From a bacterium (GTDB lineage Bacteria > Planctomycetota > SZUA-567), in contig QKCJ01000009.1 in NCBI GenBank assembly GCA_003245715.1, positions 1 through 58,635 on the forward strand: a stretch of 58,635 nucleotides of DNA. The letters run 5' to 3'. The notes beneath the pieces were generated by a model that saw only the letters and a list, made by a program, of their open reading frames with translations, had not been told where the DNA came from and made no database searches. This document shows, piece after piece, positions 1-9,454 of the stretch. Position 1 is the stretch's first letter. Every line of letters starts with the position of its first letter. The translations under genes and the position numbers were made by a program.

Positions 1-287
1 GGTTCATTAAGAATTTGTTCATTTCTGATACAGCCTTCATGTCTTTTAAATTTTTAAAAATAATACCCAATATAGTAATAGCTGTCAAACTAAAATTTTA
101 ATCCTGCCGATTTTTTTTTTCAGGCATGGCACAGGCCGGAGCAGGTTAAGTGGTAAAAGGTGGAAGAATAAAAATATCTCTGTGGCCGATAAAATTAAAG
201 TTTTGCCCTGTTGTTGACCGATAAAGGCAAGAGTAAACGGTAGTCCTCGTACTTTTTCGCCTTGGTTTTCAGCAGGAGAATATAAAA

Positions 288-977
288 ATGGCAGTAAGCG
301 GGCTTGATTCTATTATCGGACAAAGTCTCGGTGGCTTGAATTCCCAGTCAGCAAATTCAACTGACGCGACCAAGGTCAGTCTTTCGTCGGTTAATGGCAA
401 CAACCAGCATGCAAAAAATACCTTTGACAGGGTTGAACTCTCCGCGCGCCGCCCCAGACAGATTGAAGCCGGGGTCATCGAAAAGGCGCGGGAGATGTCA
501 GATACGCTTGAGGAAAAGGGCAAACTCGGCAGGCGTGATCTGGCGGCGCTTCGCGAGGACAGGGTGATGGCGGCACTGGTTGGCATGCGACTTATTCAGA
601 ATAACTCCGAGCTTGCTTCGCCAATTTGGGCTGGCGGTATTCCGGCGCCAACTCAGCAGGAACTGCAGGAAGCTTACCGCAGGCTGACCCAGCTGCCGGC
701 TGATATCAGTGAGGCTGGTGACGCGGGGGCAGTCCTTGAAACCAGAAGTGATCTGCTGGAGAAATTCAGCGGGGATAACTTCTCTGCTTATACACCCAAG
801 CCTGAACCTGCGGCGGCAAGTCTTGAGTCTGAAGATGAGAGCCGGGATGAGGTTGTGCAATCTCAGGGGCAGATCGATAATGAACAGGCTGATAAGGGGG
901 CCAGTGAGATGGCGGTTAATGCTGGTAAAGAGCTTAAACAGGAATTTGAAGGTGGTGAATCGATGGCTGCGGCCTGA
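288..977 (+). CDS. hypothetical protein, 229 aa
   Basis: I do not recognise this protein. It starts at an ATG preceded by AGGAGAA. The N-terminal 45 residues are Ser/Asn/Gln-rich and look disordered. A helical, charged region follows (about residues 45-160), and the C-terminal tail is acidic and Glu/Gln-rich. The stretch DRVELSARR loosely resembles the sigma-28-binding motif of FlgM anti-sigma factors, but the protein is much longer than FlgM and the rest does not match. There is no signal peptide, membrane segment or cysteine cluster. The upstream 287 bp contain no gene I can support. It is followed after 55 bp by the SDR gene and could share its transcript. Confidence 0.7.
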   Translation: MAVSGLDSIIGQSLGGLNSQSANSTDATKVSLSSVNGNNQHAKNTFDRVELSARRPRQIEAGVIEKAREMSDTLEEKGKLGRRDLAALREDRVMAALVGMRLIQNNSELASPIWAGGIPAPTQQELQEAYRRLTQLPADISEAGDAGAVLETRSDLLEKFSGDNFSAYTPKPEPAAASLESEDESRDEVVQSQGQIDNEQADKGASEMAVNAGKELKQEFEGGESMAAA

Positions 978-1032
978 GAATTATCGGAGCGCAAATGTTT
1001 AATTGCTGGGATATGATAACAGGTTTTAATAA

Positions 1033-1749
1033 ATGAATGAAGAATTTCTGGCTGGCAGGGTTGCTTTGGTTACTGGTGGCGGCAAGGGAATTGGTCTGGC
1101 GGTAGCCAGAACGCTCAAGGATCATGGTGCGCGGGTTTACATCTGCGGGCGCAACCTGCAGACACTTGAAGATGCGGCTATCAAATACGATCTGATCCCG
1201 CTGGTCTGTGATATAACATCATCCGAGCGTATTAATGCCGTGGTCTCCCTGATTGACGCGGAATGCGGCGGTCTTGACATACTGGTTAATAACGCCGGTT
1301 TTGGCATCTTTAAAAATCTTGAAGATACCACCGATAGCGAGTGGAAGTCGATAATTGACATAAACCTTTCAGGTACATTTTACGCCACGCGCGCAGCGCT
1401 TGCGCCGATGCGTAAAAAACGTGGCGGGCGCATTATCAACATCTCTTCAGTCATGGGGCTTAAAGGTTATGTTACCCAGGGCGCTTATGCGGCTTCAAAA
1501 CATGGGATGATGGGGCTGAGCAAGGTCTTTGGTGCGGAGCTTCAGAAAGATAATATCATTGTGCAGGTTATCTGTCCCGGCGGGGTTGATACGGAGATGG
1601 TAGCCCAGTCCCGGCCTGACCTTGATCTGAGTGTACTGATGAAGCCTGAAGATGTTGCTGAGGCGGTGATCTTCTGTCTGCGGCAGAACGGTAACGCAAT
1701 TACCGATGTTATCTCGCTGCGACGCAGGGGAAGCTCGCCCTTTGCTTGA
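1033..1749 (+). CDS. short-chain dehydrogenase/reductase (SDR)
   Basis: Classical SDR of 238 residues, close to the usual 240-250. The NAD(P)-binding motif TGGGKGIG lies near residue 15, the NNAG motif near residue 88, and the catalytic Ser (ISSV) and YAASK are around residues 137-154. The family includes FabG-type 3-oxoacyl-ACP reductases and many sugar or alcohol dehydrogenases; the sequence alone does not fix the substrate. A single gene away from fab genes makes a dedicated fatty-acid role uncertain. It ends at a bidirectional hairpin terminator shared with the convergent SpoIIE gene. Confidence 0.9.
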   Translation: MNEEFLAGRVALVTGGGKGIGLAVARTLKDHGARVYICGRNLQTLEDAAIKYDLIPLVCDITSSERINAVVSLIDAECGGLDILVNNAGFGIFKNLEDTTDSEWKSIIDINLSGTFYATRAALAPMRKKRGGRIINISSVMGLKGYVTQGAYAASKHGMMGLSKVFGAELQKDNIIVQVICPGGVDTEMVAQSRPDLDLSVLMKPEDVAEAVIFCLRQNGNAITDVISLRRRGSSPFA

Positions 1750-1784
1750 GCGGATAAACTTTTTTCGAGTTATAATAATAAAAC

Positions 1785-1813
1785 AAACGCCGGTTGATTT
1801 GAACCCGGCGTTT
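1785..1813. terminator. bidirectional terminator
   Basis: Perfect 9-bp inverted repeat AAACGCCGG / CCGGCGTTT lies between the convergent SDR and SpoIIE genes. The A/T ends of the stem give a U-tract on either strand. Confidence 0.8.
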
Positions 1814-1843
1814 AATATTGTTTGTGTCTTATTATTTGCCGCC

Positions 1844-3082
1844 TCAATGAAAGGTCAGGTGCAGCAGGGAGCAGTCGTCATCCAGTTCATGGTCAGCGCT
1901 GACAGTCTTGACCTGCTCAACGAGATTGTATGAATCTTTAATGCCGATTAGTCGGCTTTCACGCAGTAGCTTGTCCCAGTCCTCAAATTCAGCCTTGCGG
2001 CGGCTTTTATTGGTATACTCAAATATTCCGTCACTGAAAATGTAAAGGTCGGCGCGGTGGTTGATCTCGATGGTTTTTTCATTGTAGGTGAGATTATCCA
2101 TACCTGTGCCGATAACAACCCCGCCGGTTTCAAGATGGTCTGAGAAGGCGGCGCTGTAATTGTAAAGTATGCCCGGAGGGTGACCGGCGGTAGAGTAGGT
2201 CAGGTTGCGCGTTTTCTTGTTCCAGACACCATACCACATGGTGAAAAACAACTTGCCGTGATCCTTCATGCGGAATTTTTTGTTGAGCGCAATAAGCACC
2301 GTCGCCGGACTGAGCAAATCAAGCTCTTCAATCTTCTGCAGTGAGAGCATATTGAGAACTGTTACCGCCAGAAGCGCCGGCTTGATTCCATGACCTGAAA
2401 CATCAATAACGAAAAACGCGAAATTGTCCTCATCAATCCAGCGGTAATCAAAGCAGTCTCCCCCAAGCGAACCGTGCGGGATATAAGCCCAATCAATCTC
2501 AACCGGCCCTTCGCTTATCGGGAAGGGTAGGCGGCTTGTAACATAATCACACGCATCCCCCAGCATTTTGTCAACTTCCGAGTTGACAGATTTCAGGATT
2601 TCCCCTTGTGCCTTAAGCAGGACATTGATGTCGATTATACCGTGGCTGCCGTCTTCATTGCAGGCGACAATTGGTTCAAAGGTGTTCTTCGCCGCACGCG
2701 ACAACGCCCGGTGTGCGGCCTCGATAATAGTCGTGGTGCTATCATAAACCGGCTGGCAGCAGTCCTCTTTTTCGCTGATGGCGTCAAGGAGCATGATGAT
2801 GCTGCGGCTTAAGAATATAGCCCGCCCGTAACCGGTACTGATATGTTCAAAGAAAGCCCGGCGTGTAATCATGCCAAGCATATGTCTGTTCTTGCAGATC
2901 AGTATTCCCGGCGCGCTCGGAGTGTGGTCGAAATATTCAAGAACTTCAACCGTCATTGCCGAAGGTTGTACGCAGTAATAGATTGCCGGTAGCATGGATA
3001 TTTCCGAGAGACGGTTGAGCTTGGGACGGAAAATGCTGCTGCCGCTGATTCTGCGCTCTTCCTCTTCTTCCAATAATTCCAT
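1844..3082 (-). CDS. CBS-like + SpoIIE/PP2C serine phosphatase
   Basis: Regulatory protein phosphatase of 412 residues. The N-terminal part (about 20-160) resembles the CBS-pair regions found before GGDEF or phosphatase modules. The C-terminal part (about 190-410) is a SpoIIE/RsbU-type PP2C domain, with the metal-binding motif GGDCFDY, the DVSGHG motif and the terminal DDCSLL motif. Such enzymes dephosphorylate anti-sigma-factor antagonists or related Ser/Thr phosphoproteins. No STAS or RsbW partner is visible nearby, so the target is unknown. The start is supported by AAGGAGA upstream. The protein has no transmembrane segment and should be cytoplasmic. Confidence 0.88.
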   Translation of the reverse strand: MELLEEEEERRISGSSIFRPKLNRLSEISMLPAIYYCVQPSAMTVEVLEYFDHTPSAPGILICKNRHMLGMITRRAFFEHISTGYGRAIFLSRSIIMLLDAISEKEDCCQPVYDSTTTIIEAAHRALSRAAKNTFEPIVACNEDGSHGIIDINVLLKAQGEILKSVNSEVDKMLGDACDYVTSRLPFPISEGPVEIDWAYIPHGSLGGDCFDYRWIDEDNFAFFVIDVSGHGIKPALLAVTVLNMLSLQKIEELDLLSPATVLIALNKKFRMKDHGKLFFTMWYGVWNKKTRNLTYSTAGHPPGILYNYSAAFSDHLETGGVVIGTGMDNLTYNEKTIEINHRADLYIFSDGIFEYTNKSRRKAEFEDWDKLLRESRLIGIKDSYNLVEQVKTVSADHELDDDCSLLHLTFH

Positions 3083-3448
3083 GGCACGCTCTCCTTTTTC
3101 CGGTTCCGGTCTAAATAATCAGGGTAAATTACCGTCAAGCTTTACCCGAAACCGTGGCAGGGCTTGGGTTGTTACATAGTAACCTCATCGCATATCCTAC
3201 ATCTATTGTGTTAGGGCGGAATTAGCTGTTTGTTAGTAAAGAAAGAGGCGTAAAATGTAATGGAATGTGTATTGTCAGTATGGGGCTATATTTGTTACCG
3301 AATAATGAATAAAGGTCAAATTTTGCGCATAAATTGAAAAAAATCCTGTAACTGATTGACAAGGCGGGCGTTATTGGTAAGATTACCCGGATAAAATGAG
3401 AACTTTGTTTTTTCCGTAAGACGGGTAAAGAGAAAAGGATATTTAATA
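3083..3448. other. intergenic region before ilvC
   Basis: This divergent spacer separates the phosphatase and ilvC. It contains an ilvC promoter near its right end and a small palindrome GTTAC-ATA-GTAAC at about 3169-3181 that could be an operator. I see no T-box, leader peptide or other riboswitch-like structure. Confidence 0.5.
3356..3383 (+). promoter_or_regulatory. sigma-70 promoter of ilvC
   Basis: A perfect -35 TTGACA (3356-3361) is followed after 16 bp by TAAGAT (3378-3383), about 65 bp before the ilvC start codon. Confidence 0.65.
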
Positions 3449-4453
3449 ATGGCTACAATGTATTACGAGAAGGATGTAGACCGCAGCGCGCTTGAAGGCA
3501 AGACCATCGCGATTGTCGGTTACGGTTCACAGGGTCACGCACACGCACAGAACCTCCGCGATTCAGGCTTCAACGTTATCGTTGCCAACCACCGCAAGGA
3601 TTCACCAAACGGCAAGCTTGCTCAGGAACATGGTTTTGCTGTTCACGGCATCTCAGAAGCTGCTGAGAAATCAGACGTTATCATGATTCTTATGCCTGAT
3701 GAAGTTACCGGCCGCGTCTATAATGAACACATCAAGCCTAACCTCAAGGCTGGAAATATGCTCATGTTTGCTCACGGCTTTAACATTCATTACGGCCAGA
3801 TTGTTCCGCCGGCAGATGTTGACGTTGTGATGATCGCTCCTAAGGGACCTGGTCACCTCGTTCGCAGCGAATACGAGAAGGGTGGCGGTGTTGCCTGTCT
3901 TATCGCTGTCTACCAGGACGCTACCGGTCATGCCAAGCAGAAGGGTCTTGCCTACGGTTACGGTGTTGGCGGTGCTCGCGCCGGTATCATTGAAACAACC
4001 TTCAAGGAAGAGACAGAAACTGACCTCTTCGGTGAACAGGTTGTTCTCTGTGGTGGTGCATCAGAACTTATCCGCGCCGGTTTTGACACACTTGTAGAAG
4101 CTGGCTACCAGCCGGAAATCGCTTACTTTGAAGTTCTCCACGAGCTCAAGCTCATCGTTGACCTCTTCTACCAGGGTGGTCTTGCCTATATGAACTACTC
4201 AGTTTCAAATACAGCAGAATACGGTGGTCAGAGCCGCGGTCCACGTGTTGTTAACGAAACTTCACGTCAGGCAATGCGCGAAGCACTTGAAGAAATCCAG
4301 AACGGTTCATTCGCCCGCGAATGGCTGCTTGAGTGCATGGTCAACCAGCCAGTTCTCAAGAAGCTGCGTGCACGTGACGAAGCTAGCACACTTGAGCAAG
4401 TTGGCAAGAAGCTGCGCAGCATGATGCCATTTGTCAACCCGAAGGAAGTTTAA
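3449..4453 (+). CDS. ilvC: ketol-acid reductoisomerase
   Basis: IlvC converts acetolactate or acetohydroxybutyrate to the dihydroxy acid in isoleucine/valine synthesis, using NAD(P)H and Mg2+. At 334 residues it is the short class I type. The N-terminal Rossmann motif [13 protein letters not shown] is near residue 25. The C-terminal knotted domain carries metal-binding motifs such as [12 protein letters not shown] and [20 protein letters not shown] provides the ribosome site. The gene stands alone with its own promoter and terminator; ilvE is 33 kb away. Its codons look more biased than those of its neighbours, which suggests high expression. Confidence 0.97.
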   Translation: MATMYYEKDVDRSALEGKTIAIVGYGSQGHAHAQNLRDSGFNVIVANHRKDSPNGKLAQEHGFAVHGISEAAEKSDVIMILMPDEVTGRVYNEHIKPNLKAGNMLMFAHGFNIHYGQIVPPADVDVVMIAPKGPGHLVRSEYEKGGGVACLIAVYQDATGHAKQKGLAYGYGVGGARAGIIETTFKEETETDLFGEQVVLCGGASELIRAGFDTLVEAGYQPEIAYFEVLHELKLIVDLFYQGGLAYMNYSVSNTAEYGGQSRGPRVVNETSRQAMREALEEIQNGSFAREWLLECMVNQPVLKKLRARDEASTLEQVGKKLRSMMPFVNPKEV

Positions 4454-4486
4454 GCGCGGTTGCTTAAGGCAATAATAATTATCAAG

Positions 4487-4516
4487 CGGGACAGGTTATT
4501 CACCTGTCCCGTTTTT
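4487..4516 (+). terminator. ilvC terminator
   Basis: Stem CGGGACAGGT / ACCTGTCCCG with a 5-nt loop is followed by TTTTT. The stem overlaps the last codons of the convergent minus-strand gene. Confidence 0.85.
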
Positions 4517-5020
4517 GTTTTCAGATTTTTTTATCGCTTCTTCGATAAATTTTTCCATCGCTTCACAGCCGCGGTAAAACCCATTGCCTGACTCTTTATC
4601 TTTAAGTATATCTTCCTGCCAGATACGCAGAGTGTTTATAACAGCTTTCTTTTGTTCTTCTTTACTGATGGGGTGTATTGCTGCGGTAAGTTGTAGAGAA
4701 TGTATTGCCCAAAAAGAATAATCACGACTGAGAGTGCACATGAAGTTACGCATGATATCAATACGTCCACGCGAAAATGTTCTAATCCATGTTTGTGGAG
4801 AGTCTTCTCCGATAATTTCGCCCTCAAGTATTTCTGAAAAATAAGTATCCTTGATTTCACTTACAGGTATGTACAGATAATAGTTTGTCACTCTGCTTTT
4901 AGCTGTCGCAATATTTAATTCATGTACTGTTCCAAAAAAGGACACAGGAACAAAAAGGTCTAGTACCAGAAATATGACCAGTAGCAGTAGTGTTATTCTT
5001 TTTAGCAGAAGAATCGTCAT
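4496..5020 (-). CDS. membrane-anchored hypothetical protein
   Basis: I do not recognise this 174-residue protein. I chose the ATG at 5020 because GAAAGGG precedes it; a longer reading to 5041 is possible. Residues 1-28 form a strongly hydrophobic segment (signal anchor or uncleaved signal peptide). The rest is hydrophilic and predicted to be exported, with a Lys/Glu-rich helical C-terminus. Its stop codon lies inside the ilvC terminator stem, so the two convergent transcripts share that hairpin. Confidence 0.65.
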   Translation of the reverse strand: MTILLLKRITLLLLVIFLVLDLFVPVSFFGTVHELNIATAKSRVTNYYLYIPVSEIKDTYFSEILEGEIIGEDSPQTWIRTFSRGRIDIMRNFMCTLSRDYSFWAIHSLQLTAAIHPISKEEQKKAVINTLRIWQEDILKDKESGNGFYRGCEAMEKFIEEAIKKSENKNGTGE

Positions 5021-5057
5021 GGATCGCCCTTTCAAATACAAGAACGTATTATAAACA

Positions 5058-5099
5058 AACAGAGCCGGGGATGCAAACTTTCCGGCTCTGTTTTAATGA
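5058..5099 (-). terminator. terminator of hydrogenase-MCP gene
   Basis: Stem AACAGAGCCGG / CCGGCTCTGTT sits between the hydrogenase-like gene and the next minus-strand gene. On the minus strand it is followed by a T-rich stretch. Confidence 0.75.
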
Positions 5100-5119
5100 A
5101 ATAGGTTTATTTGTGTGAT

Positions 5120-6955
5120 TCAGTTATTACTGCGTGTCGTGGCGATCTCGTCAAGGGCAGACATTATCTGTTCTGAAATCTCTTTGGTTCCCGTTACCGT
5201 ATGCCCGACTTTATGCGTCAGTTCCTGCATGGTGTTAAAGAAGTTCTCAAGGTTCTCCGTACACGGGACGATCTTCACCGCCTCACGCTCGGAGCGGTTG
5301 GCCAGAGCCTTGACCTCCTCTGCGACAACCGTGAATCCTTTACCGACATGTCCCGCTCGCGCCGCCTCGACAGCAGCGTTAAGCGCCAGTAGATTGGTCT
5401 GGAAAGCAATACTCTGAATAACCTTGGCTATCGGGTTGAGTTCAGCCACCATCACGTGTGAGTTCTTGAGCTGGCGGATAAGTTCTTCAAAGGAATCCTC
5501 CTGTGTTGTCAGCGCGCCAAGCAGATTGTTGAGCATCTCCTGAACATTGCGCACCAGCGCCTCATTTTTCTGCCGTGATTTTTCAATAATTTCCTGCAGT
5601 TCCTGATGGGCGTGTTCGGCTTTCTCTCGTTCTTCTTCAACAAGGCGGTGTTCCTCAAGTGTCTGCTTCTGTGAGAACTTGTAACAGTTTTCCGGTTTGT
5701 TGAGCCCGTTATGGATGGCTACTGCCATCTTCTCGCATGACTTGTAACCGCAGGCCGCGCAGTTATAAATGTCCTCATCAGAGAATTTCTGCATACTGTT
5801 ATAAATCCCCGCCAGTGTCCTGTTATCAGGTATGGATAGATTCTGCAGCCCAGAACGGTTCTGGTATGAGCGTTTGTACAGACCTGGTTTCCAGTATTTA
5901 TCAACCAGACTTTCAAGTGATTTGTTGGTGCGCTTCTCAGCCAGCGGGCCGGATTTCTTATAGTGTTTAATCATCTGCTGGTTGCGTTCCTCAATCAGCG
6001 ATTCGACAATATCAACGGGTTGATCCTTGCAAAGGGTCGCCGTCCCGCCGTTACAGCCGCATTCACAATTAAGGCAGTCAATAATCAGCGGTGCCTTGCC
6101 TGCGTCTATCGCTTCCGGCAGTTGGTCGAGGTAATGGTAAATATGCGGTACGCCTTCGATTTTACGTGTGACCTTGCCGATCTCCGGGTTCCAGCGCTTT
6201 GCTGTTTCAAGCAGTCCGCCGGGTGTGCTGAAAAGCACCGCACGTTCTGCGTCTTCATTGGCATAACCGACTTCATCAAAACGTTCAAGTGAGGTGCGGG
6301 TAGCGATAAGGTACTCGGCGATTGATTTGAAGGTTATGTTATAATCGCCAAGGCCGGTGGCGTCAAATTCACGTTTCTTGGCAAAGCAGGGCGAGAGTAC
6401 CACGACCCGGTGATGTTTGTATTCGGGATAAAATTCGCGCACCATCTTGATGGTGTGCAGCATCGGGCTGTCGGCCGGGGCAAGATGCTCAAGAAGTTCA
6501 GGCCGGTACATTTCAATGTATGAAACAATCGCCGGGCAGGGCTGGGCGATAACGGTTTTCGGTGAATTTGATTTGACATGCTCAAGGTAGGAACGGATCG
6601 TCAGCTCTGCGCCGAAAGAGACGTCAAAGACCGCATCAACTCCCATGCTCTGCAGCCAGCCGTTAAGGCGCAGGTAATTATTGGGGAAATTTGCCGCGAC
6701 CGCCGGGGCCGCAATGGCGATCATCTTCTCACGGTTGTGGCTGGCCTGCAGAAACAACTCAAAATCATCCACGCCCGTACGCGCGCCGTGGGTGCAGGCG
6801 GTGATGCACGCCCCGCAGCCGATGCACATGTCATCATTAATCCTGACAAATTCCCCACTGCCATCATTGCAGAATTTAACAGGACACGCATCAATACACG
6901 CGTGGCAGTTGACACACTTATCCTCGGTTACCTCAATTACTTTTGCCAGTGACAT
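5120..6955 (-). CDS. FeFe-hydrogenase-like sensor fused to MCP domain
   Basis: Soluble multidomain redox protein of 611 residues. In order: two 4Fe-4S clusters ([12 protein letters not shown] and [14 protein letters not shown], residues 10-60); an FeFe-hydrogenase H-cluster domain (about 65-345) with PCPA, SPCFAKK and [11 protein letters not shown] in place of the classical L1, L2 and L3 motifs; a further Fe-S module (CAACGYKSC, near 410); a coiled coil; and a methyl-accepting chemotaxis signalling tip with [18 protein letters not shown]. The cluster-ligand cysteines are kept, but the proton-transfer cysteine of TSCCP is replaced by Pro, as expected for a sensory rather than catalytic hydrogenase. 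No transmembrane helix is present. The start at 6955 was chosen for its GGGGAGAA ribosome site. Confidence 0.88.
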   Translation of the reverse strand: MSLAKVIEVTEDKCVNCHACIDACPVKFCNDGSGEFVRINDDMCIGCGACITACTHGARTGVDDFELFLQASHNREKMIAIAAPAVAANFPNNYLRLNGWLQSMGVDAVFDVSFGAELTIRSYLEHVKSNSPKTVIAQPCPAIVSYIEMYRPELLEHLAPADSPMLHTIKMVREFYPEYKHHRVVVLSPCFAKKREFDATGLGDYNITFKSIAEYLIATRTSLERFDEVGYANEDAERAVLFSTPGGLLETAKRWNPEIGKVTRKIEGVPHIYHYLDQLPEAIDAGKAPLIIDCLNCECGCNGGTATLCKDQPVDIVESLIEERNQQMIKHYKKSGPLAEKRTNKSLESLVDKYWKPGLYKRSYQNRSGLQNLSIPDNRTLAGIYNSMQKFSDEDIYNCAACGYKSCEKMAVAIHNGLNKPENCYKFSQKQTLEEHRLVEEEREKAEHAHQELQEIIEKSRQKNEALVRNVQEMLNNLLGALTTQEDSFEELIRQLKNSHVMVAELNPIAKVIQSIAFQTNLLALNAAVEAARAGHVGKGFTVVAEEVKALANRSEREAVKIVPCTENLENFFNTMQELTHKVGHTVTGTKEISEQIMSALDEIATTRSNN

Positions 6956-7423
6956 TGCATTTCTCCCCAACCTTTGACAATTAATCCTTGTTTTTGACAT
7001 CATAACCAGATCTGGACATAATGCCCGCTATAAGCCAACCCGATTAGTTGTCTTCTGTATAAAGTTAAATCCAAAAAGCTTCCTTGCCCAATAAGTTAAT
7101 TTATACTTATTGAGTTGGTTTAGTCAACTTATATTTGAGATTAGTTAGTTGGTTATTGGGCTATTTTTGTTGTATTTATTCATTTGGTGTATCGAGAGTA
7201 AATTTTACTTACTGATGTGTCTTTTATTGTTATTGGTGTAAAAGTAAGTGGTTATGTAAGGGTATTTGAGGTATTTTACTGCTTGTAGGCCTTTTCAGCC
7301 AGCAAAATAAACGACAGATAAATGTCTGTCATTTATAGACAACTAATCGGTGCTTCCTTGTTTAATAAGTAAAAAAATATCTTATGGTTTTTATAAAGCG
7401 GGACAATCGTTGCTATTGATTGG
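6956..7423. other. AT-rich intergenic region
   Basis: No coding frame is credible here. The stretch is markedly more AT-rich than its flanks and holds nested inverted and direct repeats, annotated separately. Confidence 0.6.
7040..7350. repeat. 311-bp element with 14-bp inverted ends
   Basis: The ends are perfect inverted repeats: CCGATTAGTTGTCT at 7040-7053 and AGACAACTAATCGG at 7337-7350. Inside are GCCCAATAA (7086-7094) with TTATTGGGC (7153-7161), a hairpin AATAAGT/ACTTATT (7090-7111), and GACAGA/TCTGTC near 7312-7330. No obvious target-site duplication flanks it. It could be a small non-autonomous element or a structured RNA. Confidence 0.55.
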
Positions 7424-8536
7424 TCAATTCGGGACTTCCATCCTATTTATTGCTTCAGTTGCAAAGGATTCGTAGCGGTCTTCCTCAATTGCTATTCTGG
7501 CCTTTTCGAGTAATCTGAGATAAAAGCGAACATTATGGATGGCGGCGTAAATGGGGCCGAGCATCTCTCCGGCAATAAAGAGGTGGCGCAGATAGCCGCG
7601 GCTCACTGTCCGGCAGGCATAGCAATCGCAGCCTTCCTCGATCGGGGCGTCGCTTTCGCGCTGCTTGAGGTTGCGGAGTTTGACCTTGCCGTCCATGGTG
7701 AAGGCTTCGGCGTGTCTGGCGTGGCGGGTTGGCATTACGCAGTCGAACATGTCGACCCCGTGACCAACAGCCCTGAGTATGTCCTGCGGCCTGCCCACTC
7801 CCATCAGGTAGCGGGGTTTTTCCTGCGGCATTAGTTTGGTCGTGTACTCGACAATGCGGTCGATTTCTTCAGGAGCTTCACCCACACTTACTCCGCCTAT
7901 GGCATTGCCGGGGAAATCAAGCTCGATTATTGACTCAGCGCTGCGGCGGCGTAACTCATCAAAGGTTCCGCCCTGAATGATGCCGAATAATGACTGGTTC
8001 TCGCGGTTTGTCCAGGCGTCTTTCGAGCGTTTAGCCCAGCGGGCGGTGCGTTCAATACTTTTGGCAACAGTGTCGTAGTCGGAATCCCCCGGAGGGCATT
8101 CATCAAAAGCCATAAACATGTCCGCGCCGAGATTCTGCTGGATCTGCACAGATTTTTCAGGTGTGAGAAAGAGTTCTGAACCGTCAATGTGGCTGCGGAA
8201 CTTTACGCCTTCATCGGTGATTTTATTAATGTCGGCCAGCGAGTAGACCTGAAAGCCGCCGCTGTCGGTAAGCATCGGTCCATGCCAGCCCATAAATTTA
8301 GAGACTCCGCCAAACTGTTTTACCAGCTCGTCACCCGGGCGGAGGGCAAGGTGGTAGGTATTGGCAAGTACGATCTCCGCACCGCAGTCACGGAGCATCT
8401 GCGGGGTAAGTCCTTTTACGGCCGCGAGAGTTCCCACGGTCATAAAGAAAGGTGAATTGATCGTTCCGTGCGGGGTGGTGAGTTTTCCGCGCCTTGCACG
8501 CCCTGAAGTGGCTGAAATTTCAAAATTTATTGACAT
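7424..8536 (-). CDS. tgt: queuine tRNA-ribosyltransferase
   Basis: Tgt exchanges guanine for preQ1 at position 34 of GUN-anticodon tRNAs. The 370-residue length is normal. DSGGFQVYSL near residue 92 contains the substrate-binding Asp. FGIIQGG, GGVSVGE and the catalytic MPTRHARHAE region follow. The C-terminal zinc site is CDCYAC with a downstream His (LRHLF). AGAGGAAAG precedes the chosen ATG. No queA or queuosine synthesis gene is in the window. Confidence 0.96.
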   Translation of the reverse strand: MSINFEISATSGRARRGKLTTPHGTINSPFFMTVGTLAAVKGLTPQMLRDCGAEIVLANTYHLALRPGDELVKQFGGVSKFMGWHGPMLTDSGGFQVYSLADINKITDEGVKFRSHIDGSELFLTPEKSVQIQQNLGADMFMAFDECPPGDSDYDTVAKSIERTARWAKRSKDAWTNRENQSLFGIIQGGTFDELRRRSAESIIELDFPGNAIGGVSVGEAPEEIDRIVEYTTKLMPQEKPRYLMGVGRPQDILRAVGHGVDMFDCVMPTRHARHAEAFTMDGKVKLRNLKQRESDAPIEEGCDCYACRTVSRGYLRHLFIAGEMLGPIYAAIHNVRFYLRLLEKARIAIEEDRYESFATEAINRMEVPN

Positions 8537-8658
8537 TAATCATCTTTCCTCTGGAAAAATTAAAAGTAATCCGGGTTTTTCATCAATTATATATAAAGAG
8601 TCTTTATTTCTTTATCAGCTTTTATCAAAGTCCTGATAATACATAATAATGGGTAGCC

Positions 8659-9087
8659 ATGAACGGTAATTACATAAAATACTATAGCGTTTCATCCCTG
8701 ACCGGTATCATTATAATGATATCCGGGTTGATATTAAGTGGTTGCGTAAATAAATTTGTCCATCCCAGTGATATCCCGTCATGGCTGGTTAACCGTCAGC
8801 TTGAAGGGGTTGAGAAGGACTATCAGCTTACTGTTGACGAGGCCGAGAGGAAGGTGGCGCAGGCAATTGCCGCTATCGGCGGAAGAGTGCGGTATGTTAC
8901 TCTTGTGGGGGAATCGCGAACAATGTACGCTTTTGACTCTGATGGTGAAACCATAGTCGTTGATATCGACCCATACCGTAACCGGCCGGGTTATGTGGAG
9001 ATAGATATTAATGTCTCTTTATATGGCGATTCGGTCAGGGCTGAGAGAATCTTTCAAAATATTACAGCAACACCGGTCGGAAAGTAA
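8659..9087 (+). CDS. lipoprotein, DUF3568-like
   Basis: Exported lipoprotein of 142 residues with signal peptide and lipobox LSGC near residue 29. The mature part resembles small DUF3568-type proteins: a motif VEKDYQLTVDEAERKVAQAI, then an RYVTLVGE strand, VVDIDPY and VEIDINVSLYGD. It is clearly paralogous to the next gene, sharing the pattern GVEKDY-x-x-(S/T)-(L/V)-DE and VVD(I/V)DPYR. Function unknown. It ends at a strong terminator, so the two paralogues are transcribed separately. Confidence 0.8.
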   Translation: MNGNYIKYYSVSSLTGIIIMISGLILSGCVNKFVHPSDIPSWLVNRQLEGVEKDYQLTVDEAERKVAQAIAAIGGRVRYVTLVGESRTMYAFDSDGETIVVDIDPYRNRPGYVEIDINVSLYGDSVRAERIFQNITATPVGK

Positions 9088-9454
9088 AATTTTGTTATCG
9101 GACACCAGTTTGTCTCCAGACGCTTCAACGGCGTCTGATTTTTTTTTGCGTTAATTTGTATCTGCTTGTATTGCAGCCGTTTGTATGGTTAAAGCCGGTA
9201 TCTTGGTCGGCAATGGTAAAATAATATCGGCTGCAACTAAGTCCGGAATCATTGGTTTGGATTGTGGAAAATTTGTTGATAAAATAAATATGTGGTGATA
9301 TTATCCTCGAAGTAATTGCGGTAATTAGTAGCAAAATCTGCTTGGCGGGCTTTGTGTTTTTAGTTTGCGGCAGTCGGCAATAGGGGTGTTGCTGGGAAAT
9401 TTGGAGAGTTTTGTCTAGCTTGATGTTTGTTGATATTTGGGGGTTTTAGAGAGA
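9088..9454. other. intergenic region between lipoprotein paralogues
   Basis: Holds the terminator at 9117-9146, then about 300 bp of AT-rich sequence in which I see no gene or clear promoter. Confidence 0.5.
9117..9146 (+). terminator. rho-independent terminator
   Basis: Stem CAGACGC / GCGTCTG with a 7-nt loop, followed by A and eight or more T residues. Confidence 0.88.

Noticed and set aside
120..165. Possible sigma-54 promoter (TGGCAC) before the first gene
   Set aside because: TGGCAC is present, but the GC that should follow is 11 rather than 10 nt away and the TTGC element is missing.
3083..3448. T-box or attenuator leader for ilvC
   Set aside because: No specifier stem, no T-box sequence and no leader peptide; the promoter lies only about 65 bp from the start codon.
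5340..7003. Catalytic hydrogen-producing hydrogenase
   Set aside because: The catalytic proton-transfer cysteine is replaced and the protein ends in a chemoreceptor domain, so a sensor is the better reading.
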